Below are positions 35,366 through 43,999 of a stretch of 64,000 nt of DNA, piece by piece. The notes below the pieces were generated by a model. It made no database searches. It saw only the letters and a list, made by a program, of their open reading frames with translations, and had not been told where the DNA came from. Position numbers and translations under genes: made by a program. Source of the DNA: Pelatocladus maniniholoensis HA4357-MV3. Its GTDB lineage: Bacteria > Cyanobacteriota > Cyanobacteriia > Cyanobacteriales > Nostocaceae. Within the stretch, counting starts at the first letter, position 1, and each line of letters opens with the position of its first letter. The stretch spans positions 26,677 through 90,676 of the forward strand of contig JAHHHW010000044.1 in the NCBI GenBank assembly GCA_019359115.1, given 5' to 3'.

Positions 35366-36072
35366 AGATGATCGGGCTGGTAGGGGCTGTTGCTGTTACC
35401 CATTTTGAAACCAGACTTTTACGAAAGAAGATTAGTTTCCTAAAGCTATGAACAGAAATTAGCCTACAGCAAGCTGCTGGGCGTTTTTCATCACTGAGAT
35501 GGTTGGGTAAACAGCTGCGGTCTTTGTCTTACTCTATGACGAAAACCGATTTTATAAAAACTACAAGCACTATTTATTACGTCTTGTCTGCTAATTGCAC
35601 CAACCTTGGATTTAACTATACTTTTTGCTTAAAATGATGCTTTCTACAAAATAAAGAAATCTTCCTTTAGATAGATATTTAGTCTTGGTTAATGGTTAAT
35701 TGTTTATCCGGCTACTTCACTTACAACCAAAGAATACATAATCACCCATATTTCAACAAGCTGTTTCTCAGAAAAATTATTGTTTTGTTTACAAAACAAT
35801 AAGAATTTTTGATGGTTATTGGAAATTGTTTGGTTAAAAAATTAGCATACTTTTGTTTTTGCTGTTACCTGTTTAATTTTTCATCAAACTTTACAGCAAT
35901 ATGTCATGGGGTATAGATAACAGACGTTGCTATTTTCGTTTCCCATCAGAAAATCTCGCTTCTGTCTAGGTAAAATTCCTGTCAAAGTAGTGATCCTAAT
36001 TATATGTGTAATCGTAAATAGCGTGTAAAATAACCAAATTTACAATAATTTTGCCAATTGAATAAGAATCTC
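35366..36072. other. Long spacer before the first ammonium transporter gene
   Basis: AT-rich, no gene seen. It holds a possible NtcA-type site at 35702-35715 and an inverted repeat TTGTTTTG/CAAAACAA at about 35781-35800. It carries the upstream regions of the divergent DUF3038 and amt genes. Confidence 0.5.
35702..35715 (+). promoter_or_regulatory. Possible NtcA site upstream of amt
   Basis: GTTTATCCGGCTAC: one mismatch to the NtcA consensus GTA-N8-TAC. It lies about 360 bases upstream of the transporter start, and no well-spaced -10 element is obvious. Confidence 0.3.
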
Positions 36073-37641
36073 ATGTCTAAAAGAAGACTTCTGGGCTTTA
36101 AGTATAACAGAAGCCAATTTTTGAGGTTTTTCTACCTCAACATACCTTTAGCGATAATCATAGTGTTGGTTTGGATGAAAGTTGCAATGGCGCAAGCTCC
36201 CAGCACACAACAAGAATTAAGCTCTCTGTGGTTATTAATTGCAGGTGCTTTAGTCTTTTTTATGAATGCTGGGTTTGCTCTTTTAGAAACTGGCTTCTGT
36301 AGACACAACAACGCCACTAATGTCTTAGCAAAAAACCTTGTTGTTTTTTGTTCAGCTACATTAGCTTATTGGCTCTTTGGTTTTGGATTGATGTATGGGG
36401 ATGGATATTATGAATGTCCTGGAGAAGCTAATCCAAACTTATTTAGTTTTTTTGGTCGCATAGATTTTCCCTTTGAACTACAATTTCCCCAAACTTCTAA
36501 TGATTTGGCTTTTCCTGAAGGATTTAGCTGTTTACAAACTGATTGGCCAAATCACTCCTTTGCAGCTTTATTTTTCTTTCAGTTAGTTTTTGCTGGAACT
36601 GCTGCCACAATTGTCTCTGGAGCAGTTGCTGAACGTGTTAAATTTTGGGCATTTTTTCTGTTCAGCTTTTTCTTGGTTGGACTTTTGTATCCTTTCACTG
36701 GTCATTGGATTTGGGGACATTATGGCTGGTTGAAAGAAGTTTTCAAGTTTAGAGATTTTGCTGGTTCAACGGTTGTTCACAGCGTGGGTGGAACAGCTGC
36801 TTTGGTGGGAGCTTGGTTACTTAAACCACGCTGGGGTCGTTTCAACTACGATCCGCGCCAAGATATTGAACTCAATCAAAATTCTCAAGAAAAAGCTCCA
36901 CCAAATATTTCCCAAGAAGCTTTTACTCGCCCTAGTAACCTTGGTTATGCAACTCTGGCTTGTCTAATTTTGTGGATGGGATGGCTAGGTTTTAATGGTG
37001 GTTCAACAACCAATTTAGAATATGTACCTCACATTGTCGCCACAACTACAATTGCAGGTGCAACAGGTGGAACTATGGCGATTATCTGTAGTCCAGCTAT
37101 TATTGGAAAACCAAGTCTGTCTTCCATCATCAATGGTATTCTAGGAGGTTTAGTAGGAGTTACAGCCTCTTCTGCTTATGTAGATATGACAAGAGGAGCT
37201 TTCATCGGTTTTATTAGTGGATTTGTTGTTGTTATAGGAGGAAAATTTTTAGAAAAACTGAAAATTGATGATCCAGCAGGTGCAATTCCTGTTCATCTTT
37301 TTTGTGGCGCTTGGGGAACTATTGCTGTTGGTCTTTTTAGTCAACCAGAATCTCTTGTATATAATACCCACCCTTTCTTTCACAATAATCCTTTTGTCCA
37401 GACAGGCTATCAATTACTCGGTTGGTTAATTGTTTGCAGCGTAACATTGATTTTAAGTTTAGCGATTTGGATAGCTATTGGTTTATTTTTATATGGTTGG
37501 GAAAATGCAGCTACACGCAACCAACCAGTCATAATTCGAGGAAATTGGTGGATAAAAATAATTACGTTAGCAAGAAAAGGAATTAGAGTATCAGCAAGGG
37601 AAGAAAAAGTAGGTAGCGATGGTTTTTTCTACAAACTGTAG
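36073..37641 (+). CDS. amt: Ammonium transporter, Amt family (copy 1)
   Basis: About 522 residues with eleven expected membrane helices, after a leader helix ending AMAQAPS that looks like a cleavable signal. The Amt signature is [13 protein letters not shown] (about 228-240), with the first pore histidine; the second is in IPVHLFCGAWGT. It conducts ammonium/ammonia across the plasma membrane. Compared with copy 2 it has longer loops (YYECPGEANPNLFSFFGRID, with a cysteine pair, and a charged insert between helices), so it is a diverged paralogue. ATG at 36073 preferred over TTG at 36058. Confidence 0.93.
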   Translation: MSKRRLLGFKYNRSQFLRFFYLNIPLAIIIVLVWMKVAMAQAPSTQQELSSLWLLIAGALVFFMNAGFALLETGFCRHNNATNVLAKNLVVFCSATLAYWLFGFGLMYGDGYYECPGEANPNLFSFFGRIDFPFELQFPQTSNDLAFPEGFSCLQTDWPNHSFAALFFFQLVFAGTAATIVSGAVAERVKFWAFFLFSFFLVGLLYPFTGHWIWGHYGWLKEVFKFRDFAGSTVVHSVGGTAALVGAWLLKPRWGRFNYDPRQDIELNQNSQEKAPPNISQEAFTRPSNLGYATLACLILWMGWLGFNGGSTTNLEYVPHIVATTTIAGATGGTMAIICSPAIIGKPSLSSIINGILGGLVGVTASSAYVDMTRGAFIGFISGFVVVIGGKFLEKLKIDDPAGAIPVHLFCGAWGTIAVGLFSQPESLVYNTHPFFHNNPFVQTGYQLLGWLIVCSVTLILSLAIWIAIGLFLYGWENAATRNQPVIIRGNWWIKIITLARKGIRVSAREEKVGSDGFFYKL

Positions 37642-37972
37642 AAGAGATTATATTGGGAAACAAGGGGGCAAGAAAGGGAGTATGCCCATTTTTTCAATAT
37701 ACCGCTAATACCAATTCTCTGTAAAGCTGCACATTATTTTAACCCCTCCCAACCTCCCACACCCCTTGGCAAGGGGGGATGAAAGGGGGGTTCTTTCTAT
37801 GCATCTTCATATGGAATTTGATAATTTTAGGACTTAGGCAAGTGTCACAAAAAATGAAATTTTTTGCTTGTAGTAAGGGCTGAAGCCCTTATTTTGAGGA
37901 CTAAAGTCCTCACTACGAACTTAAAATAATATGCCAGTTGCGTAAGTCCTAAATTTATTTTTTTGATTTCTC
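37642..37972. other. Spacer with repeats after amt copy 1
   Basis: Contains a CCCTTGGCAAGGGG hairpin near 37772-37786 and the MITE-like element 37827-37952. No gene. Confidence 0.6.
37827..37952. mobile_element. MITE-like element, 126 bp
   Basis: Terminal inverted repeats TTAGGACTTAGGCAA (37827-37841) and TTGCGTAAGTCCTAA (37938-37952) match at 14 of 15 positions. The centre has two hairpins (GGGCTGAAGCCC and AGGACTAAAGTCCT), the second shared with 32497-32541. It is too small to encode a transposase. Confidence 0.7.
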
Positions 37973-39079
37973 TTAATATTGAGCAGCAGGACAAGAAGAT
38001 TTTACTTGATTGATTTTGTTTTGAATTCTACCTCCTCTTGTTGATTCCCAACGTTGAAATATACTTTTTAAATCATCCATATATTCATACTCATCGGTAA
38101 TCTTACATAAAATATCTACTGCTTCTTCTAATTGATTAGCATCGATTTTGGTTTGTGCTTCTTGGCGTAAGACTTGATTCAATTTATTCTCTAGATCAGA
38201 TGGAGTAATTCCTGCTTTTTCTAAGTTTTTCCTAAAGTCTTCACATTGTTCATTTAAACTAATACCTTGTTCTTGTCTCCACAATAAACCTTTTTTGATG
38301 ATATTTAGTCTGTTTTGAGGTTTTTTCAAAGCTTCATCAAGTTCATAGGAAAATTTTTGACATGCATTTATAGTTCTAGCCGAGTTGGATAATGGTGAAG
38401 ATTGGGAAGATTTCAAAATCAAAAACAATAATAAACTAATAAAGCTAATACCAAGTATGATAATAAACAAATATGCAAACACTCGTGCTACTTCTGAAGG
38501 TCTTCGATCATTATCTTGTATTGCATTATTTTGTGACGGTAATTCATCACCTCTATGAGGATTTGACAATTCCTGTTGATTTGTATGCAAATTTTTGTCA
38601 ATCCAATTTTGATTAAATATTTGCTTATAAATGCGGTTAGCTACTCTCAGTTTTCCTGCTTCTATTGTTACCATCCCAGAGGCTAATAATTTCTGTTGTA
38701 GTGAATTATCATTAATAGAAACGTATTCTTCATGTAGAATTTTCTGATATAATTCCAATAAAATTCTAGGTTGTTTACTATTGAAAATTTCATTTTGAAT
38801 CTGTCTGAAATGCGCTGATGCTTCTTGAAATTCCCAATCTTTAATTAATCGGTTATAAATGAGGTTGCTAATTATTTCGCTTTCTTTTCCATTAGAAATA
38901 AAAAATTCCGATGATTCGATAAGAAATTCAAAAATAATTTTAGTTAGATATTTCTGAAAATAAGTCCAAGCTAAAACTTCTTCAATCACAACATTTGGTC
39001 TATCCGCTTTTTCATCGAGTTCTGAAATAATACTTTTAATATAGTTATAAACATCTTCTTTATCTTGCTCATTTACCAT
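37973..39079 (-). CDS. Single-pass membrane partner sharing a module with the AAA-like ATPase
   Basis: A 368-residue protein. Residues 31-164 repeat the post-ATPase module of the upstream gene: VLAWTYFQKYLTKIIFEFL, RLIKDWE, LLELYQKILHEEYVSIND, SGMVTIEAGKLRVANRIYKQ, ending IFNQNWIDKNL, a winged-helix-like pattern. A polar linker, one membrane helix (about 198-223) and a helical C-terminal part (about 235-368) follow. It has no ATPase motifs. The start is nine bases after the stop of the AAA-like gene, so the two form an operon. It may anchor the ATPase to the membrane or compete with its module; both ideas are inference. Confidence 0.78.
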   Translation of the reverse strand: MVNEQDKEDVYNYIKSIISELDEKADRPNVVIEEVLAWTYFQKYLTKIIFEFLIESSEFFISNGKESEIISNLIYNRLIKDWEFQEASAHFRQIQNEIFNSKQPRILLELYQKILHEEYVSINDNSLQQKLLASGMVTIEAGKLRVANRIYKQIFNQNWIDKNLHTNQQELSNPHRGDELPSQNNAIQDNDRRPSEVARVFAYLFIIILGISFISLLLFLILKSSQSSPLSNSARTINACQKFSYELDEALKKPQNRLNIIKKGLLWRQEQGISLNEQCEDFRKNLEKAGITPSDLENKLNQVLRQEAQTKIDANQLEEAVDILCKITDEYEYMDDLKSIFQRWESTRGGRIQNKINQVKSSCPAAQY

Positions 39080-39088
39080 AATTAATCC

Positions 39089-41323
39089 TTAAAAATTTGC
39101 TATAATACTCCAAGTAATAAAATCTCGTTCTTGTTCTGTTAATAATTGTTTATTTAAATCTGCCCAAATTTTAGTTTTTTCCAGTTCTTCTCCCACAAGC
39201 AATTGTGATTTTTCTTTGTGCCGAGAATCTAGCCAATCAATAAATTTTTGTGTATGATAGGGCCGTGAGATATTTGTTATGGATTGATCAACCCAGATAA
39301 GATTAAAAATCGCCTCATATGTCAAATTTGCAACTCTTAAACTACCATTAATTTTGCTTACTAGCTTGATTTTTAGCAGTTCTTCATCTTCTAGATGAAT
39401 ATCTTCTAGTACTACTTCGTTCTTTAGAATTTGCCGATACCGGATTAGTAGCCGAAATGGTTCGCAATTGGGGTTTTTAAGTAGGCGATCGCGTGTTTCT
39501 CTAATCGGTTGCGTATCTACTTGAGTTTCCCATTGACTAATCCACTGGTTTTGCACGAGTTGCTGGATGTATTCTGCTTCATGATTGAGGGGGATAGGAC
39601 TTTGATCTTCACATATGAGCTGACAAAGTGTTTCCACAAGAACAGGATGAGGTTTTGTCCATAAAAGTATGACTTCGATGAGATGACTATAAAGACAGCT
39701 AGTTTTTTTCTCTAATTCTGGTATCCATTCTCTGAAAACTTCAGCAATATCTGAGTGATCGTTGACTGCAAGCATCTTTAATTTGCCTATGTAAACTAAT
39801 AACAGCTGATTGTGGAATTCTGCAATAGAGTGATTTTTTACGTGGATTGGCCATTTATCTAAAATCTGCGATCGCACTAAGTTATCAACCCAGACTACTT
39901 CACTCCCCACAGATGGAAGCTGATTAAACTTAGCTAGATCAAAAATTAAGTCATTTAGCTTTTTTTGTCCTCTAGTCCATACAAAAACTGCTTTCACGAC
40001 AGATTCATAATTATCAATACTGCATAGTCGTACTTTTGTGGTAGCGTCAAATAATTGACTTTTTAACAAAAAATCATGCTCTTGTTTATTTAAGTTTTTA
40101 TATTTTGCCCATTTCCAAACTTTTTCTAATTCCTGTCCATATAAAAGTTGAGATTGATCTTGTTCTTGAGAAACTAACCAATTTGAAAATTTTTCTCTAT
40201 AAAGTAGAGATACGTCTGCTAAATTCTTGATAACGAAATCTTCGTCAAAAATATATTGATAAATTCGATTTCCTATTCTCAAATTTTCTTGAGTTTTCAC
40301 TATTAATCCCGCCATTGTTAATTCTATTAGTTCAGAAATCTGGTCTAAGTTATTGGTTTCTAAATCTTCCTGTTGTAAAACTTTTTGATACAAAGATAGC
40401 CGTCGAAATTTAGTTGAATTATTTTGAAGTAAATAAATTAGAATATTGTCTAAATGTCTACATGTATCTTTTGTTTTCCAATCTTCTATTACACGTGTTT
40501 TCACTAAATACTTAACTTTATCTACTTCTTCGCCTCTTTGAATATAGGATTTAGATTTAACAACCAGATCGCAAATTCTTTGGGTAAGATAGGGTTGACC
40601 ATTAGTCCAATTTAAAATTTCTTTCAGAACATTTTTTGTGCGTTTAGCTTTTTTAGCTAACCATAAACCATAGGCTAAAGGTTTCGTCTCCGAAAGCTGA
40701 AAAGCAGTTAAATCAATTGTCCTAGCAATTATATTTAAGTTAGTCTTGAGTAGAGATAATTGTGCTACTCCAAATAAAGCAAAATTAAGATAGTTGTAAG
40801 CTGAATTTTCTGCACGACCTTGATAACAATATTGAATAAAAGCAAAAAAATCATCAACTATAAAATTTAATCTAAAAATAGCATCGATTTCATCAAACAA
40901 AATCACTATTCTAGTGTGATTTACATCAACTAATAAAAATTTTTCCACAAAAGCCAGTAGCTTAGTCAAAGGTGAAGTGTGTTGTTGTTTCCACCACTTT
41001 ACACTGTTAAGCTTTTCCGAAAAATAGAAATTTTTTACTAAATCGTCAAATAATGCTTGATACCAATCATCAGGATGACTACAATCTTGACTCAGACTTT
41101 TTAGACTAATAGCAGCGCAAGCAAATCCCTCTTGTTCTAGCTTCTTTTTTGTGCGAATCATTAAGCTAGATTTACCCATCTCAATAGCATTCAACACATA
41201 ACAATATTCTCCTAGTTTCAATCTATCTAAGAGTTCTTTATCTGCTGTTCGCTCAACATAGCTAGGTGCATCAACCTTCAGACAACCTCCCCATTGATAA
41301 TAGTTGTTTAGATCTATTTTCAT
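39089..41323 (-). CDS. AAA-like (STAND-type) ATPase with repeated C-terminal modules
   Basis: A 744-residue protein. Residues 12-225 are an AAA-like domain of the type common in cyanobacterial signalling proteins, with YVERTADKELLDRLKLGEY, a Walker A variant NAIEMGKSSL (GKSS at 50-53), Walker B ILFDEID (DE 144-145) and FALFGVAQLS...RTIDLTAFQL. Behind it lie three copies of a winged-helix-like module: complete at about 233-423, shortened at 442-532, complete at 550-740, each with a W-T-x-G/P start and an LRxxNRIY-type motif where complete. No sensor or effector domain is attached. It is probably a conformational switch; partner and signal are unknown. Confidence 0.82.
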   Translation of the reverse strand: MKIDLNNYYQWGGCLKVDAPSYVERTADKELLDRLKLGEYCYVLNAIEMGKSSLMIRTKKKLEQEGFACAAISLKSLSQDCSHPDDWYQALFDDLVKNFYFSEKLNSVKWWKQQHTSPLTKLLAFVEKFLLVDVNHTRIVILFDEIDAIFRLNFIVDDFFAFIQYCYQGRAENSAYNYLNFALFGVAQLSLLKTNLNIIARTIDLTAFQLSETKPLAYGLWLAKKAKRTKNVLKEILNWTNGQPYLTQRICDLVVKSKSYIQRGEEVDKVKYLVKTRVIEDWKTKDTCRHLDNILIYLLQNNSTKFRRLSLYQKVLQQEDLETNNLDQISELIELTMAGLIVKTQENLRIGNRIYQYIFDEDFVIKNLADVSLLYREKFSNWLVSQEQDQSQLLYGQELEKVWKWAKYKNLNKQEHDFLLKSQLFDATTKVRLCSIDNYESVVKAVFVWTRGQKKLNDLIFDLAKFNQLPSVGSEVVWVDNLVRSQILDKWPIHVKNHSIAEFHNQLLLVYIGKLKMLAVNDHSDIAEVFREWIPELEKKTSCLYSHLIEVILLWTKPHPVLVETLCQLICEDQSPIPLNHEAEYIQQLVQNQWISQWETQVDTQPIRETRDRLLKNPNCEPFRLLIRYRQILKNEVVLEDIHLEDEELLKIKLVSKINGSLRVANLTYEAIFNLIWVDQSITNISRPYHTQKFIDWLDSRHKEKSQLLVGEELEKTKIWADLNKQLLTEQERDFITWSIIANF

Positions 41324-42008
41324 TCTGCTACCTACAGGCGATCGCGCAAATAATTTGATACCAAATTCAACATTAGTGCCAAAAATATATTATCAGTATT
41401 CATTATTGCTGCAAATCTATTAATTTTAAGTTTGAAGAAAAAAGAGTATATTTATGACACTCAAATATCAAGCCGCTAATAAATAATGTAAAGATACGCT
41501 TAATAATTAACTTAATATCCTTAGTATTCTTCCTTGCAAACAAAACAAAATTAAGCCTTGTTATATAGAAAAATCGTATATTTTATAACTTTTTTGATAG
41601 TTTTTCTCTTAGGTTATTCAGTAGTATTATTAATATCTAGATACTTAGACTTTACATATAAGAAATAAATTGTGTTGAAGCGATCGCATTTTCGGAGATT
41701 TAAATATATAAAACTACACAAAATTTTGTGTTTTGCTTCAATAAGTTAGATTTTTTGAAGTTCATTAGACATCTGGTGAAAAAGAATGTAGAGACGCGTA
41801 GCAAGATCCCCCAGGGTAATTTCGCGTCTCTACAAGGATTTCAGGTAACGCATAATTAATTTCTGGAGATGTCTATTTAACATCAACCTTATTTTTCAAC
41901 TTAGAACCCCATCGATTCTCTCGCACACAACGAGAGAATCAAAAATCAACAACTCATACATAACACATGGATCACGCCTTTGCTGCTAAATTAATCCCCA
42001 ATCCCCTA
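41324..42008. other. Long AT-rich spacer upstream of the AAA-like gene
   Basis: No gene. It contains the element 41766-41875 and a 10-bp hairpin GATTCTCTCG (41914-41923 with 41931-41940) beyond the DUF423 gene end. Confidence 0.55.
41766..41875. mobile_element. MITE-like element, 110 bp
   Basis: Ends are TAGACATCT (41766-41774) and its exact complement (41867-41875), extending imperfectly to 16 bp. Inside, GTAGAGACGCG (41788-41798) and CGCGTCTCTAC (41823-41833) form a further palindrome related to those at 48593 and 62985. Confidence 0.65.
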
Positions 42009-42386
42009 CTACTTCAGATTCCAAGCAGCAAAAGCCAAAGCACACCAACCAGCGATAAAAGCTGCTCCTCCTAGCGGTGTGATTGCTCCTAAATACTTAA
42101 CACCTGTTAAACTCAGGGCATATAAACTGCCGGAAAAAATTGCAATGCCAATAACAAACAACCACCCACTTGCTATTAAACTAGGTGGAGGAGATTTGAT
42201 ATTAAGTAATAATATTGCTACAGCTAATAATGCCAAAGCATGATACATTTGGTAGCGAGCGCCTGTTTCAAAAATTAAAAGCGATCGCTCACTAAGTCTT
42301 TCTCGTAGAGCATGAGAAGCAAAAGCCCCCGCAGCTACAGATAAACCACCTAAAATAGCTGCCAAACTTAAAAATATTTGCGTCAT
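42009..42386 (-). CDS. DUF423 family membrane protein
   Basis: A ~125-residue protein with four membrane helices. The DUF423 signature is clear: GGLSVAAGAFASHALRERL, FETGARYQMYHALALL and GVKYLGAITPLGGAAFIAGW. It is widespread in bacteria with no assigned function. The ATG at 42386 (MTQIFLSL) is preferred; a TTG at 42398 would add four residues. It follows a small membrane-protein gene by 20 bases on the same strand, so the two may be co-transcribed. Confidence 0.9.
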   Translation of the reverse strand: MTQIFLSLAAILGGLSVAAGAFASHALRERLSERSLLIFETGARYQMYHALALLAVAILLLNIKSPPPSLIASGWLFVIGIAIFSGSLYALSLTGVKYLGAITPLGGAAFIAGWCALAFAAWNLK

Positions 42387-42406
42387 GTAGTTTCCCAATC
42401 AATTCT

Positions 42407-42892
42407 CTAAAGGTCAAAATGATAGGAAATTCCCCCCTCTTCACTAATTTTATAATTAGCATTAAAAACTTTGGCTTGTTCATCAAGATATTGTCTTGCG
42501 ACTGGTGCAGGTAGCTGAGATTGCATCGCAAATTTTAAAAGAGTTATCTGTCCATTATTTTGTTGTAACATCTGATAAAAAGTTGATTGCAAATGTTCAC
42601 TAACCTGTTGTTCCAAAGCTTTTTTATCTCGCCGACTTTGACGAAATAATCCTATTGCTAACCATCCACCTAAAGCAAGCGTAGGAACACCAAATATTAA
42701 ACCTTGTTTCGCAGTCACATCAAGTGCAGCCAAAGCTTCTCTATTCCTAATATCTATTGCTTGATCATCAGAAGCTGGAGATATAGGTTTGAGCATATTA
42801 TATTTATCTATTGCTGCTGATACTGATAAAGTTAAAAACATAAATCCCAGAGTTAGCAACCAGCCCGCAGCCAATTTTTCACCAGTTTTCAT
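42407..42892 (-). CDS. Two-helix membrane protein with C-terminal winged-helix-like part
   Basis: About 161 residues starting at the ATG at 42892 (MKTGEKLAAGW), which has AGGAG seven bases upstream. Two membrane segments (about 8-27 and 62-82) flank a polar loop. The last 70 residues (LQSTFYQMLQQNNGQITLLKFAMQSQLPAPVARQYL...) look like a small helix-turn-helix/winged-helix domain ending ISYHFDL. I recognise it only as a cyanobacterial hypothetical type. It is the probable first gene of an operon with the DUF423 gene. Confidence 0.75.
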   Translation of the reverse strand: MKTGEKLAAGWLLTLGFMFLTLSVSAAIDKYNMLKPISPASDDQAIDIRNREALAALDVTAKQGLIFGVPTLALGGWLAIGLFRQSRRDKKALEQQVSEHLQSTFYQMLQQNNGQITLLKFAMQSQLPAPVARQYLDEQAKVFNANYKISEEGGISYHFDL

Positions 42893-43225
42893 AATTACTC
42901 CTAAGCAAAATAACAGCAATTTTTAAGTAGTCGTACAAAATAAATTATCTAGTTAGAAATATTTCACCACTAAGACACTAAAACACCAAGAAAAATACAT
43001 TACACTTTGAAAGAGCTAGTCCTAAAGATAATAGGAAAATTGTACTGCCATTTTCTTCGAGCAGATGATAAAAGGTAGATTGGAGGCGATCGCTTAATAA
43101 CTTTTGGTGTTGTTTACGCAAACTCCATACCAGTCATTTCCCATATGCTACAGCTGGTAAGCTAAAAACTAAACTGCCAATAATCACGCGACAAGATATG
43201 ACTACATCTTGTCGCGATCTTAGCG
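42893..43225. other. Spacer between chlM and the 42407-42892 gene
   Basis: A HIP1-like GCGATCGC site near 43087 and the chlM hairpin at 43187-43216. No gene seen. Confidence 0.5.
43187..43216 (-). terminator. Hairpin after chlM
   Basis: Arms CGCGACAAGAT (43187-43197) and ATCTTGTCGCG (43206-43216) pair perfectly around eight bases, starting ten bases past the chlM stop. There is no strong T-run. Confidence 0.65.
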
Positions 43226-43912
43226 TTACTTACGATTAGCTTCCAGTAGGCGGGAGAAATAAAAACGAGTACGTGTCATTGACTCTCGTTGCACAACAAA
43301 GCCGTTTTTCTCAAGGATCTTTAGAACGTCAGCTTCGCGGTGTAAATAAGCACGAGTCGCTTTACTTGGCCCCGGAAAGAAACTCCCAATTTTCTTGAGG
43401 ATAGTCAAAGCACAGGTTTTGGGAGCAAAACTGAGAATTACTCGCGACTGTGCTAAAGAACAAAGATGAGAAATCATTGCATCTGCTTTTTCTTGGGGAT
43501 AGTGGATCAGAACATCCAAGCAAATCACCGTATGGTAGTTACCACTGAGAGTTTCTAGATCTTGAACTGCAAAAGTCAGATTTTCTGGATTTGCTAAGGT
43601 TTGAGAAGCTCTTTGTTTGCCTTCTTCTACCATTTTCTCAGAAATGTCACTGGCATATATTTTTGCGCCTGCTTCTGCTAAAGGAATGCTGAGACTACCC
43701 ACACCGCACCCAGCATCACAGATAGATAATCCTGCTAAATTATCATCTGCTTTTAGCCAGCCGATTACCTTATCTACGGTTTGCTGATGTCCATTGCGGA
43801 TATCTAGCTGGACTTTGTTGACTTCGCCATCGCCATATATACGTCTCCAGCGATCAAAGCCTGTGGAATTGAAATATTCTTTAACAATGGTTTTATCGTC
43901 GGCTGCGTTCAT
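43226..43912 (-). CDS. chlM: Magnesium-protoporphyrin IX methyltransferase
   Basis: A 228-residue S-adenosylmethionine-dependent methyltransferase that forms Mg-protoporphyrin IX monomethyl ester, the committed chlorophyll branch step after Mg-chelatase. Evidence: the N-terminal VKEYFNSTGFDRWRRIYGDGEVNKVQLDIR block typical of BchM/ChlM, the SAM-binding DAGCGVGSLSIPLA (about 66-79), and the C-terminal FYFSRLLEA. Length is normal. It is a single gene; the upstream spacer carries TTATCAG repeats (43955-43990). Confidence 0.96.
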   Translation of the reverse strand: MNAADDKTIVKEYFNSTGFDRWRRIYGDGEVNKVQLDIRNGHQQTVDKVIGWLKADDNLAGLSICDAGCGVGSLSIPLAEAGAKIYASDISEKMVEEGKQRASQTLANPENLTFAVQDLETLSGNYHTVICLDVLIHYPQEKADAMISHLCSLAQSRVILSFAPKTCALTILKKIGSFFPGPSKATRAYLHREADVLKILEKNGFVVQRESMTRTRFYFSRLLEANRK

Positions 43913-43954
43913 GAAATTCAGTTATCGAAGAGTACCCAATCGTTAAAAGTAACA

Positions 43955-43991
43955 TCTATCAGTTATCAGTTATTCAGTTATCTGTTATCAT
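43955..43991. repeat. TTATCAG/TCAGTTA tandem repeats
   Basis: ATCAGTTATCAGTTATTCAG units in the 87-base gap between nagA and chlM; the same type occurs at 31120, 56845 and 62812. Confidence 0.7.
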
Positions 43992-43999
43992 TTGACGAA

